Shown: positions 1-9,698 of the stretch, one piece after another
How the letters are laid out: every line of letters starts with the position of its first letter
Numbering within the stretch: position 1 is the stretch's first letter
Assembly: GCF_003332275.1 (NCBI RefSeq)
Contig: NZ_QOVA01000009.1
Location: forward strand, 1 to 64,000
Source of the DNA: Edaphovirga cremea
GTDB lineage: Bacteria > Pseudomonadota > Gammaproteobacteria > Enterobacterales > Enterobacteriaceae
DNA: 64,000 nucleotides
Reading direction: 5' to 3'
The notes under the pieces: model-generated
What the model was told of the DNA's origin: nothing
Seen by the model: the letters and a program-made list of their open reading frames with translations, nothing else
Databases searched by the model: none
Program-made: the position numbers and the translations under genes

Positions 1-203
1 CCCCACTTTGCTCTTGCGAGGTCATGCGGTATTAGCTACCGTTTCCAGTAGTTATCCCCCTCCATCAGGCAGTTTCCCAGACATTACTCACCCGTCCGCC
101 GCTCGTCACCCAGGGAGCAAGCTCCCCTGTGCTACCGCCCGACTTGCATGTGTTAGGCCTGCCGCCAGCGTTCAATCTGAGCCATGATCAAACTCTTCAA
201 TTA
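1..203 (-). rRNA. rrs: 16S ribosomal RNA, 5' end (partial)
   Basis: The reverse complement begins with the conserved 16S 5' sequence (AATTGAAGAGTTTGATC, then the GGCTCAG and AACGCTGGCGGCAGGC segments) and runs through the V1 hairpin to the start of V2, then leaves the window at base 1. About 200 of roughly 1540 nt are present. Position next to gmhB matches the E. coli rrnH operon. The V1 stem (GGGAGCTTGCTCCC-like) is typical of Pectobacterium/Serratia-type enterobacteria, but the fragment is too short for a species call. Confidence 0.97.
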
Positions 204-600
204 AAAGCTTGATTTGCTTCAACACGTGAAGCGATGCTCAAAGATTACTTTCTGCAAATTCATTGCCCTTGCGGGTCAATGGATACTGCTTTGGTCACTC
301 TTCAAGACTTGTTATCTTTTGTCCGTCTTTCGACGGTGGATATTGTCTTGTGAGTGCCCACACAGATTGTCTGATAAATTGTTAAAGAGCAGTGCGTTAG
401 CCGCCGTGGCGCTATCGCGAGGTGGCGTATATTACGCTTTCCTCATTCAGAGTCAATCACTAATTTCGTGAATCCACCCTGCTTTAAATCTTTTCCGTCC
501 CGGTCGCTTTGTGAAGTGAATCACTTGCGCCGTGTCGATGGAGGCGCATTATAGGGGGTCGAGTCAGAATGGCAAGCGTTAAACTTCACTTTTTTTCTGT
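204..600 (-). promoter_or_regulatory. rRNA operon leader with promoters P1, P2 and antitermination box A
   Basis: Reading the minus strand: P1 has -35 TTGCCA (570-575) and -10 TATAAT (548-553) with a 16-bp spacer and a GCGCC discriminator, as in stringently controlled rrn P1 promoters. P2 has -35 TTGACT (451-456) and -10 TAATAT (429-434), also 16-bp spacing. Box A (TGCTCTTTAACAA) lies at 379-391, followed by leader sequence resembling the E. coli rrn leader (TCAGACAATCTGTGTGGGCA region). No protein-coding gene is credible here; the 85-codon plus-strand ORF at 214-471 is a chance reading of the leader. Confidence 0.9.
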
Positions 601-624
601 TCGACCGTTTTTCATACGATGCGC

Positions 625-1188
625 TTAGATATTCCGCTTTTTGATAGCTGCAGGGAGATCCGCAAGGCTATTCAGCACCCAATCAGCCAGCACCTCGCCC
701 TGTTCAGTCACCGGTTTACCGGTTCTGACTAAAACTTTAGTCCCCACACCTGCGGCTGCGGCTGCCTGCATATCCTCAGGTTTATCACCCACCATATAAG
801 AAGCAGCCATATCTATGTTTAACTCTTTCTGCGCATCAATAAACATCCCCGGCTTGGGTTTACGGCATTCACACATCTGCCGATACTCCCCCTCGCCATC
901 AGGATGATGTGGACAAAAATAGATACCATCCAGATCAACATCACGATCTGCCAATGACCAATCCATCCATTCTGTTAGATGCATGAACTGATCTTCTGTA
1001 AACTTACCTCTTGCAATACCGGACTGGTTGGTAACAAGAACCAGGGCATAGCCCATCTCTTTTAAAGTACGGCAAGCGTCGATGGCTCCATCAATAAACT
1101 GGAAATCATCTATTTCATGAACATACCCATGATCGACATTAAGCGTACCGTCACGGTCGAGAAAAATTGCTGGAACAGGTTGTGCCAC
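625..1188 (-). CDS. gmhB: D-glycero-beta-D-manno-heptose-1,7-bisphosphate 7-phosphatase
   Basis: HAD-superfamily phosphatase of the ADP-heptose pathway for LPS inner core. The HAD motif I is seen as FLDRDGT near the N terminus, with [10 protein letters not shown] (motif II region) and [10 protein letters not shown] (motif IV); the zinc-binding cysteine/histidine loop ([23 protein letters not shown] region) is present. I place the start at a GTG (1186-1188) rather than at the longer upstream ATG, because GGAGC lies 6 nt before it and the E. coli protein (191 aa, MAKSVPAIF...) aligns from there; this gives 187 aa. It sits between the rRNA operon and the divergent metNIQ operon, as in E. coli. 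Confidence 0.95.
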   Translation of the reverse strand: MAQPVPAIFLDRDGTLNVDHGYVHEIDDFQFIDGAIDACRTLKEMGYALVLVTNQSGIARGKFTEDQFMHLTEWMDWSLADRDVDLDGIYFCPHHPDGEGEYRQMCECRKPKPGMFIDAQKELNIDMAASYMVGDKPEDMQAAAAAGVGTKVLVRTGKPVTEQGEVLADWVLNSLADLPAAIKKRNI

Positions 1189-1272
1189 GAATTTGCTCCT
1201 GATGGCTGGAAAACCACGCCAGTATCGCATGTTTTGACCGTTGGTGAGAATGCAATCCAGCAGCAATCCCGG

Positions 1273-1303
1273 TTGACTTGGACGTCTAGACGCCTTAACA
1301 TCC
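1273..1303 (+). promoter_or_regulatory. metN promoter with tandem MetJ boxes
   Basis: Candidate -35 TTGACT (1273-1278) and -10 TAACAT (1296-1301) with 17-bp spacing. Adjacent 8-mers GGACGTCT (1280-1287) and AGACGCCT (1288-1295), perhaps a third TAACATCC (1296-1303), match the MetJ box consensus AGACGTCT in tandem. Overlap with the promoter fits repression of the methionine importer by MetJ/S-adenosylmethionine, as known for E. coli metNIQ. Promoter boundaries are inferred. Confidence 0.75.
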
Positions 1304-1375
1304 AACAACGCTATGGTACTACACCAGCGTTAACTTTTATCTAGCCATAGGCAACCACGATAAAATAAGAAGAAT

Positions 1376-2407
1376 ATGATTAAACTTTCTAACATTACCA
1401 AAGTGTTCCAGCAGGGTTCGCGCTCGATTACTGCGCTCTCTGACGTGAGCCTCCACGTTCCTGCAGGACAAATTTATGGCGTTATCGGATCTTCAGGTGC
1501 AGGTAAAAGTACCCTGATTCGCTGCGTCAATTTATTGGAACGACCAACCCATGGGCAGGTTCTGGTAGACGGTAAAGATTTGACCGCTCTTTCTGAAGGC
1601 CAACTGACGCGTGCACGACGCCAGATAGGTATGATTTTTCAGCACTTCAACCTGCTCTCTTCACGTACTGTGTCAGGCAATGTGGCGTTGCCACTTGAAC
1701 TCGACAATATGTCGCGCAGTGACATTAAAAAGCGCGTCAGTGAACTTTTGGATTTGGTTGGCCTCTCCGACAAGCATGACGTTTACCCGGCAAATTTATC
1801 TGGCGGCCAAAAGCAACGCGTTGCCATTGCACGTGCGCTGGCCAGTAATCCAAAGGTTCTGCTGTGTGATGAAGCCACCAGCGCACTGGATCCTGCCACC
1901 ACCCGCTCGATTCTGGAGCTCCTGAAAGACATCAATCGTCGATTGGGTCTGACCATTCTGTTGATCACCCATGAAATGGATGTCGTAAAACGTATTTGCG
2001 ATCAGGTCGCGGTCATCAGCGATGGTCAGTTGATTGAGCAAGATACCGTCAGCGAAGTGTTTTCCCACCCGAAAACACCGCTGGCCCAGCAATTTATCCA
2101 ATCGACTCTGCATTTGGATATTCCAGAAGATTATCTGAAACGCATGAGCCCGGAACCGGCCGGAGATCGCCTGCCGCTACTAAAATTGGAGTTTACAGGC
2201 CAATCTGTTGATGCCCCGCTGATATCTCAGGCGGTAAGACGTTTCAATGTGGATATCGGAATTCTGAGTTCGCAAATGGATTATGCGGGCGGAGTGAAAT
2301 TTGGTGTCATGCTGGCTGAATTACACGGCGAAGATGAGAATGCATTGGCGGCGATGCAATTCCTGAAAGATCATCATGTGAAAGTTGAGGTTCTGGGTTA
2401 TGTCTGA
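1376..2407 (+). CDS. metN: Methionine ABC transporter ATP-binding protein MetN
   Basis: ATPase of the MetNIQ importer for D- and L-methionine, acting at the cytoplasmic face. Walker [10 protein letters not shown] is at residues 38-46, the signature LSGGQKQ near 140, Walker B LLCDEAT near 162 and the switch histidine in LLITHEMD. Residues from about 265 form the C-terminal NIL/ACT-like domain that binds methionine for trans-inhibition. Length 343 aa equals the E. coli protein. The stop overlaps the metI start, so the genes are translationally coupled; metQ follows. MetJ boxes lie upstream. Confidence 0.98.
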   Translation: MIKLSNITKVFQQGSRSITALSDVSLHVPAGQIYGVIGSSGAGKSTLIRCVNLLERPTHGQVLVDGKDLTALSEGQLTRARRQIGMIFQHFNLLSSRTVSGNVALPLELDNMSRSDIKKRVSELLDLVGLSDKHDVYPANLSGGQKQRVAIARALASNPKVLLCDEATSALDPATTRSILELLKDINRRLGLTILLITHEMDVVKRICDQVAVISDGQLIEQDTVSEVFSHPKTPLAQQFIQSTLHLDIPEDYLKRMSPEPAGDRLPLLKLEFTGQSVDAPLISQAVRRFNVDIGILSSQMDYAGGVKFGVMLAELHGEDENALAAMQFLKDHHVKVEVLGYV

Positions 2408-3053
2408 GGCAATGATGTGGTTAATGGGCCGTGGCATCTGGGAAACTGTCATGATGACTTTCGTCTCGGGATTCTTTGGTTTTGTGCTTGGTTTACCGGT
2501 CGGGGTTCTGCTTTATGTTACCCGCCCTGGGCAGATCATTGAAAACCCCAAGCTCCATAGATCGCTTTCGGGTGTGGTGAACATCTTCCGTTCCATACCT
2601 TTTATCATTTTATTGGTGTGGATGATCCCTTTCACTCGGATCATCGTCGGTACGTCCATCGGACTGCAGGCGGCAATGGTTCCGTTAACCGTGGGAGCAG
2701 CCCCTTTTATCGCCCGCATGGTTGAGAATGCCCTGTTGGAAATTCCTACTGGTCTGGTTGAAGCTGCGCGCGCAATGGGTGCCACACCGCTGCAGATCAT
2801 CAAGAAAGTCTTGTTACCTGAAGCTTTGCCGGGTCTGGTGAACGCTGCGACCATTACGCTGATTACACTGGTGGGCTATTCTGCAATGGGCGGCGCTGTT
2901 GGTGCTGGCGGTCTGGGGCAGATTGGGTATCAGTATGGTTATATCGGTTATAACGCCACAGTGATGAATACGGTATTAGTATTATTGGTTGTTTTGGTGT
3001 ATCTGATTCAATTCTGTGGTGACCGGATTGTAAAAGCCGTCACTCACAAGTAA
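2400..3053 (+). CDS. metI: Methionine ABC transporter permease MetI
   Basis: Inner-membrane permease of the methionine importer, 217 aa, about five transmembrane segments. The EAA coupling loop reads [16 protein letters not shown] near residues 140-155, the site that docks MetN. Start taken at MSEAMMWL (2400), matching E. coli MSEPMMWL, rather than five codons upstream; it overlaps the metN 3' end by 8 bp. Very high similarity to E. coli MetI over its whole length. Confidence 0.98.
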   Translation: MSEAMMWLMGRGIWETVMMTFVSGFFGFVLGLPVGVLLYVTRPGQIIENPKLHRSLSGVVNIFRSIPFIILLVWMIPFTRIIVGTSIGLQAAMVPLTVGAAPFIARMVENALLEIPTGLVEAARAMGATPLQIIKKVLLPEALPGLVNAATITLITLVGYSAMGGAVGAGGLGQIGYQYGYIGYNATVMNTVLVLLVVLVYLIQFCGDRIVKAVTHK

Positions 3054-3119
3054 TACGGATCGGCAATCGCGTTCACAGCAACGCATACAAATGCGTGTCT
3101 ATAGATAGAGGGAAGGGAA

Positions 3120-3935
3120 ATGGCTTTTAAATTGAAATCACTCGCCGTCGTCGGTGCACTTCTGGGTACTCTGGCTCTGGCAGGTTGCGGACAGGAAGAG
3201 AAAGATCCGAATCATATCAAAGTTGGCGTCATCGTGGGTGCCGAACAGCAGGTTGCGGAAGTGGCGCAGAAAGTCGCTAAAGAGAAATATGGCCTTGATG
3301 TCGAATTGGTCACCTTTAACGATTATGTTCTGCCAAATGAAGCCCTGAGCAAAGGCGACATCGATCTGAATGCTTTCCAACATAAACCGTATCTTGATCA
3401 GCAGATTAAAGACCGTGGTTACAAACTGGTGTCCGTCGGTAATTCCTTTGTCTATCCAATCGCTGGTTACTCGAAGAAAATCAAATCCCTGGATGAACTG
3501 ACAGAAGGTTCGCAAGTTGCAGTACCAAACGATCCGACCAATCTTGGTCGCTCATTGCTGCTGCTGCAAAAACAAGGTTTGATCAAACTGAAAGACGATG
3601 TTGGCCTGCTGCCAACTGTTCTCGACGTGATTGAGAATCCGAAAAACCTGAAACTGGTTGAACTTGAAGCACCGCAATTGCCACGTTCTTTGGACGATCA
3701 GCAGATTGCATTGGCCGTTATCAATACCACCTACGCCAGCCAGATTGGTTTGACCCCTGCGAAAGATGGTCTTTTCGTTGAAGATAAAGATTCACCTTAT
3801 GTAAACCTGATCGTTGCCCGTGAAGACAATAAAGATGCGGAGAACGTGAAGAAATTCGTACAGGCGTATCAGTCTGATGAAGTATATGAAGCTGCTAACA
3901 AAGCCTTCAACGGCGGAGCAGTGAAAGGCTGGTAA
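3120..3935 (+). CDS. metQ: Methionine-binding lipoprotein MetQ
   Basis: Substrate-binding lipoprotein of the MetNIQ system (NLPA family), 271 aa. N-terminal signal peptide with lipobox LAGC (cysteine about residue 23) predicts lipidation and membrane anchoring. The body (HIKVGVIVGAEQQ..., EALSKGDIDLNAFQHKPYLDQ, VPNDPTNLGRSLLLL) is the conserved NlpA fold. SD sequence GAGGGAAGGG lies just before the ATG. Third gene of the operon; a strong hairpin follows. Confidence 0.98.
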   Translation: MAFKLKSLAVVGALLGTLALAGCGQEEKDPNHIKVGVIVGAEQQVAEVAQKVAKEKYGLDVELVTFNDYVLPNEALSKGDIDLNAFQHKPYLDQQIKDRGYKLVSVGNSFVYPIAGYSKKIKSLDELTEGSQVAVPNDPTNLGRSLLLLQKQGLIKLKDDVGLLPTVLDVIENPKNLKLVELEAPQLPRSLDDQQIALAVINTTYASQIGLTPAKDGLFVEDKDSPYVNLIVAREDNKDAENVKKFVQAYQSDEVYEAANKAFNGGAVKGW

Positions 3936-3967
3936 TTTTTTATTGCTGCTTTTTGCCAATATATATG

Positions 3968-3991
3968 CAAGACGGGCTACGGCCCGTCTTG
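3968..3991 (+). terminator. Terminator after metNIQ
   Basis: Perfect 10-bp stem CAAGACGGGC / GCCCGTCTTG with a 4-nt loop, followed by GTTATTTG. It sits 32 bp after the metQ stop. The T-tract is interrupted, so efficiency is uncertain. Confidence 0.75.
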
Positions 3992-4048
3992 TTATTTGTG
4001 CGATAGATTGCTTCAATAAGTCACTTTTTAAAATGCAGAGGAATTTCC

Positions 4049-4453
4049 ATGCGAGCTTTACCTCTCTGTTTGTTAGCACTTCTGCTAGCGGGATGTTCCA
4101 CGACTCCAAAGACGACATCATCCCCGACAAACAGTGTCACTCCCGTCGCCCCTAAACCGGCAGTAGCTAAACCTGCAGCTCGACCTGCACCTGTAAAACT
4201 CTACAAGGAAGCAGAAGAGTTAGTGGGCCGTCCATTCCGTGATCTGGGCGAAGTCTCCGGTGAATCCTGCCAAATAACACCACAGGATGCACCGCCGAAT
4301 ATCGCGACCGCTCGCAAAAGAATGCAAATTCGTGCCTCATATATGAAAGCCAATGCTGTTTTATTGCATCAATGCCAAATTATGGGCGGTGTACCCGGCT
4401 GCTATCAGCAAGCCGTATGCCAGGGCACAGCTCTCAACGTTTCTTTTAAATGA
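4049..4453 (+). CDS. rcsF: Rcs stress-sensing outer-membrane lipoprotein RcsF
   Basis: Sensor lipoprotein that signals envelope stress to the Rcs phosphorelay through IgaA and is displayed through BamA-OMP complexes. 134 aa, as in E. coli. Lipobox LLAGC at residues 12-16, a proline/alanine/threonine-rich linker (about 18-50), then the folded domain with four cysteines (ESCQI, LHQCQIMGGVPGCYQQAVCQG) that form its two disulfides. The stop overlaps the next start (ATGA-type, 4450-4453), indicating an operon with trmO. Confidence 0.97.
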   Translation: MRALPLCLLALLLAGCSTTPKTTSSPTNSVTPVAPKPAVAKPAARPAPVKLYKEAEELVGRPFRDLGEVSGESCQITPQDAPPNIATARKRMQIRASYMKANAVLLHQCQIMGGVPGCYQQAVCQGTALNVSFK

Positions 4454-5157
4454 CCGAATTCAGCTTCAGCCAGATAGGGAGGATTCGTTCTCCCTACAAA
4501 GAAAAATTTGCTGTACCCCGACAGCCAGGTCTGGTTGAAGATGGGTGTGGTGAACTGATGTTGTTGCCACCCTACAACCAACCCGAAGCAGTACGTGGGC
4601 TTGAGGATTTCAGTCACATATGGGTGATGTTTATTTTTCATCAAACCATGGAAGGAGGCTGGCGTCCAACCGTGCGCCCTCCCCGGTTGGGCGGAAACGC
4701 GAGGATTGGCGTGTTCGCAACCCGCTCTACGTTCAGACCGAATCCTGTGGGTATGTCGCTGATTGAGCTAAAAGGCATTCGCTGCCAGGGTTCAGAGGTC
4801 ATCCTCGACTTAGGCAGTTTGGATTTGGTTGATGGAACACCGGTCATTGATATCAAACCTTATCTTCCCTTTGCCGAAAGTCATCCTTCTGCGCGAGCCG
4901 GATTTGCCCAATTGGCCCCGACTGCTGATATGCCCATACTTTTTTCTGCGCAGGCCGAACGACAACTACAGTTAAATCTCGCACGCTACCCCACCCTGCG
5001 CCGCTTTATCACTCAAGTACTGGCACAGGATCCGCGACCTGCATATCGAAAAGGAGAACATGTCGAACGTGACTATGCCGTGCATCTCCTGGAATTTAAT
5101 GTGCGCTGGCGCGTGATTGAAAACGCAGCAGAAGTGATCTCACTCGATAACGTTTAA
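4450..5157 (+). CDS. trmO: tRNA (adenine(37)-N6)-methyltransferase TrmO (TsaA/YaeB)
   Basis: SAM-dependent N6-methylation of t6A37 in tRNA-Thr(GGU), giving m6t6A. The YaeB/TsaA beta-barrel domain occupies about residues 5-145 with conserved segments IGRIRSPYKEKFAVPRQPGL, FSHIWVMFIFH and RLGGNARIGVFATRSTFRPNPVG; the C-terminal part (DPRPAYRKGEHVERDYAVHLLEFNVRW) is the usual TsaA tail. 235 aa, normal length. Overlaps rcsF by 4 bp. Neighbour arrangement rcsF-trmO-proS is the E. coli one. Confidence 0.95.
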   Translation: MTEFSFSQIGRIRSPYKEKFAVPRQPGLVEDGCGELMLLPPYNQPEAVRGLEDFSHIWVMFIFHQTMEGGWRPTVRPPRLGGNARIGVFATRSTFRPNPVGMSLIELKGIRCQGSEVILDLGSLDLVDGTPVIDIKPYLPFAESHPSARAGFAQLAPTADMPILFSAQAERQLQLNLARYPTLRRFITQVLAQDPRPAYRKGEHVERDYAVHLLEFNVRWRVIENAAEVISLDNV

Positions 5158-5275
5158 TTTTCTTTCTGCTCTCTTTTGACAACCGGCTGTCGCTGTTAAA
5201 CTAAACCACTTTTTAGTTTTTGGCTGCCTGCTGGCAACTCAATGCAATCTGCCGTTCTAATGGAATCAACACACC

Positions 5276-6994
5276 ATGCGTACTAGTCAATATCTGCTCT
5301 CCACTCTGAAGGAGACCCCAGCCGATGCAGAAGTCATCAGCCATCAGTTGATGCTGCGTGCCGGGATGATTCGCAAACTGGCATCAGGCTTATACATCTG
5401 GCTGCCTACTGGCCTGCGAGTTCTGAAAAAAGTCGAAAACATCGTACGCGAAGAGATGAATAACGCGTGTGCGATTGAAATATCCATGCCAGTGGTTCAA
5501 CCCGCAGATTTATGGCAGGAAAGTGGTCGCTGGGAACAGTATGGCCCTGAACTGCTGCGCTTTGTTGATCGCGGAAATCGCCCATTTGTACTGGGTCCAA
5601 CGCATGAAGAAGTGATTACCGATCTGATTCGTAACGAGATTAGCTCTTACAAACAGTTGCCGCTGAATTTCTACCAGATTCAGACCAAGTTCCGTGACGA
5701 GGTTCGCCCGCGTTTCGGCGTGATGCGTGCGCGCGAATTCCTGATGAAAGATGCTTACTCTTTCCATACTACGCAAGAGTCGCTACAGGAGACATATGAC
5801 ACAATGTATGCCGCCTACAGCAAGATTTTCTCACGCATGGACCTCAATTTCCGCGCGGTACAGGCTGATACAGGCTCAATTGGCGGCAGTGCATCGCACG
5901 AGTTTCAGGTTCTGGCCTCCAGTGGTGAAGATGATATCGTGTTCTCTACCGAATCAGATTTTGCTGCCAACATTGAGTTTGCCGAAGCGGTTGCACCAGC
6001 CACACCGCGTGCAGCAGCAAGTGAAGAAATGCGTCTGGTTGATACCCCAAATGCAAAAACCATCGCTGAACTGGTAGAACAGTTCCAGATGCCGATTGAA
6101 AAGACAGTGAAAACACTGTTGGTTCATGCAAATAAAGAGAGTGGACACAAACTGGTTGCCCTGTTGGTACGTGGTGACCATGCGTTGAATGAAGTTAAAG
6201 CTGAGAAATTACCTCAGGTTTCAGCTCCACTGACTTTCGCTACAGAAGACGAGATTCGCGCCATTATTGGGGCCGGTCCTGGCTCACTGGGTCCAGTGAA
6301 TATGCCAATTCCTGTCGTTATTGATCGCTCCGTCGCCGCAATGAGTGATTTTGGCGCCGGGGCTAATGTGGAAAGTAAACATTACTTCGGCATAAACTGG
6401 GAGCGTGATTTACCTCTGCCACAAGTTGCAGATATTCGTAATGTGGTCGAAGGCGATGTCAGTCCTGATGGTAAAGGCACTCTGCTGATCAAGCGTGGTA
6501 TTGAAGTGGGTCATATCTTCCAGCTTGGTACCAAATACTCAGAAGCAATGAAGGCAACGGTTCAGGGTGAAGACGGACGCAATCAAGTGATGACCATGGG
6601 TTGTTACGGTATTGGTGTTTCCCGCGTGGTTGCTGCGGCAATTGAACAGAACCATGACGATCGCGGCATTATCTGGCCTGATGCCATTGCACCTTTCCAT
6701 GTCGCTATTCTGCCAATGAATATGCATAAATCTTTCCGCGTGAAAGAGTTGGCCGAGGAGTTATACTCCACGCTTCGTTCACACGGTGTTGATGTTATTC
6801 TCGACGATCGCAAAGAACGTCCAGGCGTCATGTTTGCTGATATGGAATTGATTGGCGTACCGCATACGGTTGTCATCGGCGATCGCAACCTGGACAGTGA
6901 AGAGATCGAATACAAAAACCGTAGAAACGGTGAAAAGCAGATGATTAAAACGCAGGATGTTATTGCATTTCTGCTAAGCCAGATCCCTCGCTAA
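5276..6994 (+). CDS. proS: Prolyl-tRNA synthetase
   Basis: Class II aminoacyl-tRNA synthetase charging tRNA-Pro. 572 aa, the bacterial form with the editing (INS) domain inserted between motifs 2 and 3 (about residues 225-405). Catalytic motif regions visible: [38 protein letters not shown] (motif 2) and [17 protein letters not shown] (motif 3); the C-terminal anticodon-binding domain follows (HVAILPMN..., [18 protein letters not shown]). A possible weak promoter with TTGACA lies at 5176-5181. A terminator shared with convergent nlpE follows. Confidence 0.99.
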   Translation: MRTSQYLLSTLKETPADAEVISHQLMLRAGMIRKLASGLYIWLPTGLRVLKKVENIVREEMNNACAIEISMPVVQPADLWQESGRWEQYGPELLRFVDRGNRPFVLGPTHEEVITDLIRNEISSYKQLPLNFYQIQTKFRDEVRPRFGVMRAREFLMKDAYSFHTTQESLQETYDTMYAAYSKIFSRMDLNFRAVQADTGSIGGSASHEFQVLASSGEDDIVFSTESDFAANIEFAEAVAPATPRAAASEEMRLVDTPNAKTIAELVEQFQMPIEKTVKTLLVHANKESGHKLVALLVRGDHALNEVKAEKLPQVSAPLTFATEDEIRAIIGAGPGSLGPVNMPIPVVIDRSVAAMSDFGAGANVESKHYFGINWERDLPLPQVADIRNVVEGDVSPDGKGTLLIKRGIEVGHIFQLGTKYSEAMKATVQGEDGRNQVMTMGCYGIGVSRVVAAAIEQNHDDRGIIWPDAIAPFHVAILPMNMHKSFRVKELAEELYSTLRSHGVDVILDDRKERPGVMFADMELIGVPHTVVIGDRNLDSEEIEYKNRRNGEKQMIKTQDVIAFLLSQIPR

Positions 6995-7031
6995 TCGTCG
7001 TTACAGAGATTTATCATTGTCCCAAAAGCCA

Positions 7032-7055
7032 AACGCCCGCATTGCGGGCGTTTTT
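7032..7055. terminator. Bidirectional terminator between proS and nlpE
   Basis: GC-rich stem CGCCCGC (7034-7040) / GCGGGCG (7044-7050) with flanking A's on the left and TTTTT on the right. It lies between the converging proS (plus) and nlpE (minus) genes; the A/T tracts permit function mainly on the plus strand. Confidence 0.85.
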
Positions 7056-7071
7056 ACTCATGCTCGTCGGT

Positions 7072-7748
7072 TCAACGGCAGCGCTGATTGGCATCGAATT
7101 TCGCCGGTCCATCAACGACCAATGTTTTTTGCACCAGTCCCTCTTCTGCTGAAGGCAATAGCATAAAATGTCCGTTGAGCGTGACAAACACGGGCTCTCC
7201 CCCCGCTTTACCGGCGGCGCTGTAACCTTGCTGCAGCGCGACAGTATTATCCACAGGGAAAGATTTGCCGGTGGTGCAATCAGTGAATCTGGCCGCATCA
7301 GCGAAATACTTGTACATCCCCGTTAAGGCCATTGGCGTTGTAGGTAGATCTTGCTTAACCGGCTTCAACTGATAATTGAATGTGGATTCTATCGGCAGGC
7401 CACTGCGATCAAGCATTTCCAGATTCTTATCCTGCGGGCGGAAATAACGCTTCTCACCGTGGTTATCAGTCAAAACCAGTTTGTCTGCCGTTCTGGCCCA
7501 ATTACCATATTCAGCAAACGTGCTGTCGCCTTCTTTGCCTTGCAAATACTTCTCTTGCAGAACAAATGTTCCATCCTCATTCAGAAAGAGCGAGGTTTCA
7601 ATACCGCCGCAATCCGCGCAAGGCAAAATGCCCTGATAGCTCTGCTGCATAGGCTGTAACCGTTGTTCATTCGCGCGAAAATGATTATTGCAGCCAATCA
7701 GCAAAAGTGCCCCGATGGCAAAAAAACACTTATTGTTATTTTCTTCAC
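7072..7748 (-). pseudogene. nlpE: Copper/surface-sensing lipoprotein NlpE, frameshifted in the signal peptide
   Basis: The mature protein is intact from lipobox LIGC through the NlpE N-terminal domain (ILPCADCGGIETSLFL with the CXXC pair, TADKLVLTDNHGEKRYF) and the C-terminal domain (ALTGMYKYFADAARFTDCTTGKSFPV). NlpE is an outer-membrane lipoprotein that activates the Cpx response. The only good start is GTG at 7746-7748, with AGGAGAG (7754-7760) 5 nt before it, and it is in a different frame from the lipobox. Between them is a run of seven identical bases (A7 at 7720-7726 on plus, T7 in the message). With eight T the peptide would read VKKITISVFFAIGALLLIGC, a normal lipoprotein signal. The open frame alone has no good start before the lipobox; only a TTG inside the signal region (7704) is available. 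Real lesion, reversible slippage or read error cannot be separated here. Confidence 0.85.
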
Positions 7749-7811
7749 AGTTTCTCTCCTACTGTGTACTGCGTAACAGACAGACCTTTTTCATTCTGTC
7801 TGGCCAGATGA

Positions 7812-8228
7812 CTAAATCTGGCGAATTTTACCCCGCAATGCTTTCGTTCCTGCTTTACGCGTTTTGCTATCCAACCGCCTGGTTTTTGAGGCTTTGGTCG
7901 GTTTTGTTGGACGCCTGACTTTTTCAACCACCGTCGCTTCACGAATGAGGGCAACCAGTCTGGTGAGAGCGGCCTCCCGATTCAGTTCCTGACTCCGATA
8001 TTCCTGTGCTTTAATAATCACCAAACCATCAGCAGTGATAAGGTGGTGATTCATCACCAATAGGCGCTGCTTATAATACTCTGGCAGGCTGGATGCCTTG
8101 ATGTCAAAGCGCAGATGAATTGCGGTTGATGTTTTATTTACGTGCTGGCCACCAGCACCCTGTGCACGAATCGCCGTCAACTCTACCTCGCTGTCCGGTA
8201 AAGTGACACTATTGGATATAATCAACAC
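7812..8228 (-). CDS. arfB: Alternative ribosome-rescue factor ArfB (YaeJ), peptidyl-tRNA hydrolase
   Basis: Rescues ribosomes stalled without a stop codon. The release-factor-like domain has the catalytic GGQ motif in [16 protein letters not shown] (residues about 26-28), and the C-terminal tail is very basic ([36 protein letters not shown] region), the part that enters the empty mRNA channel. 138 aa, family-typical. It begins 2 bp after the yaeQ stop, so the two are probably co-transcribed; nlpE follows. Confidence 0.96.
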   Translation of the reverse strand: MLIISNSVTLPDSEVELTAIRAQGAGGQHVNKTSTAIHLRFDIKASSLPEYYKQRLLVMNHHLITADGLVIIKAQEYRSQELNREAALTRLVALIREATVVEKVRRPTKPTKASKTRRLDSKTRKAGTKALRGKIRQI

Positions 8229-8230
8229 AC

Positions 8231-8779
8231 TCAGCGCTCACTTGATTGCCAATCTACAAAATGAATTTCCAAACTGGTCTGAGCATCAGAAAGCCAGATA
8301 GTACCTTCCTGTAGAGTGGCTTGTAACACCATATTTCGATTAGCCATTGATGCTAATTGCATCAATAAGCCATCCTCAATAAAGCGCACAGATAAATTCC
8401 GCAAACCAGAAGTTTTCTCTTTCATTTGCGGCCACCACACTTTTGCTCCGCGGTCACCGTAAGCATAAAGCACGACATTGGATGATTGATTACAGGCTTT
8501 TTTCAACCGTTTCTCGTCTGGTAGACCCAGTTCAATCCAAAGATCGATACCATTATGATCGTTCTTCAGCCAGATCTCAGGCTCATCATCCGCACTCAGA
8601 CCTTTAGTAAAAAATAATCGTTCATCCGCATGGCAAATCCAGGCTAAAAGTCTCAGCATCATCCGCTGTTCGGTTTCTGAAGGATGTTGCGCTATCGTCA
8701 GGCTAGCGTCGTGAAAGAAATTTCGATCCATATCCGCAATATTAATTGCCGCTTTATGGATGGTAGCTTTTAGCGCCAT
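8231..8779 (-). CDS. yaeQ: YaeQ family protein
   Basis: 182 aa from [20 protein letters not shown], which aligns with the E. coli start; the reading frame is open for another 18 codons upstream but AAGAGG lies just before this ATG (8777-8779). Conserved blocks [54 protein letters not shown] and [12 protein letters not shown] are the YaeQ (PD-(D/E)XK-like fold) signature. Function is not firmly known; an older report of suppression of rfaH haemolysin defects is the main lead. Upstream of arfB in one transcription unit. Confidence 0.93.
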   Translation of the reverse strand: MALKATIHKAAINIADMDRNFFHDASLTIAQHPSETEQRMMLRLLAWICHADERLFFTKGLSADDEPEIWLKNDHNGIDLWIELGLPDEKRLKKACNQSSNVVLYAYGDRGAKVWWPQMKEKTSGLRNLSVRFIEDGLLMQLASMANRNMVLQATLQEGTIWLSDAQTSLEIHFVDWQSSER

Positions 8780-9008
8780 GAGGAACCTCTTGAGTAACAA
8801 TCGGTAAGTGTACTTGAAAGTACTGCGCCACAACCAGTAACGAACAAATAAACTGAATATAAGCCAATTATAAGATAGAGAGAAACCTTGTTGCTGCTGC
8901 TAATAACTCAGTAACTCCTGTGCTATAGTCGTTAGATAATGAGAGTTTATCTTCGTGGGTTTATCAGTTTGCTGGCTTCTGTGCCATCCTACCGGGATAA
9001 GCTCTTAG

Positions 9009-9468
<460 letters not shown>

Positions 9469-9494
9469 CAACCACAACTGCTATCTGCTTACAG

Positions 9495-9520
9495 CGGGCG
9501 ACCTCAGGGTCGCCCGTTTG
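9495..9520 (+). terminator. Terminator after yaeP-rof
   Basis: Perfect stem CGGGCGACC / GGTCGCCCG with TCAG loop followed by TTTG. Short T-tract. The next 180 bases to tilS hold only a 63-codon minus ORF that I do not accept as a gene (see rejected list). Confidence 0.75.
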
Positions 9521-9698
9521 CATTAGGAGAAGGGCAACACAGCTGTCCGATTTGGCCTTAACCGAACTTGCACTGGCGTTTCCATCTGCCAATACAGACA
9601 CAGAAGCCACACTGAAACTCAACAAAATTCCTACGGGCATTCTCATTACTGCACATTAAAACGCATATTCAAGCGTTATTAATCAATTTTGGACTTCC

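Noticed and set aside
214-471. 85-codon plus ORF near the rRNA gene
   Set aside because: It covers the rRNA leader, box A and promoter P2 on the other strand.
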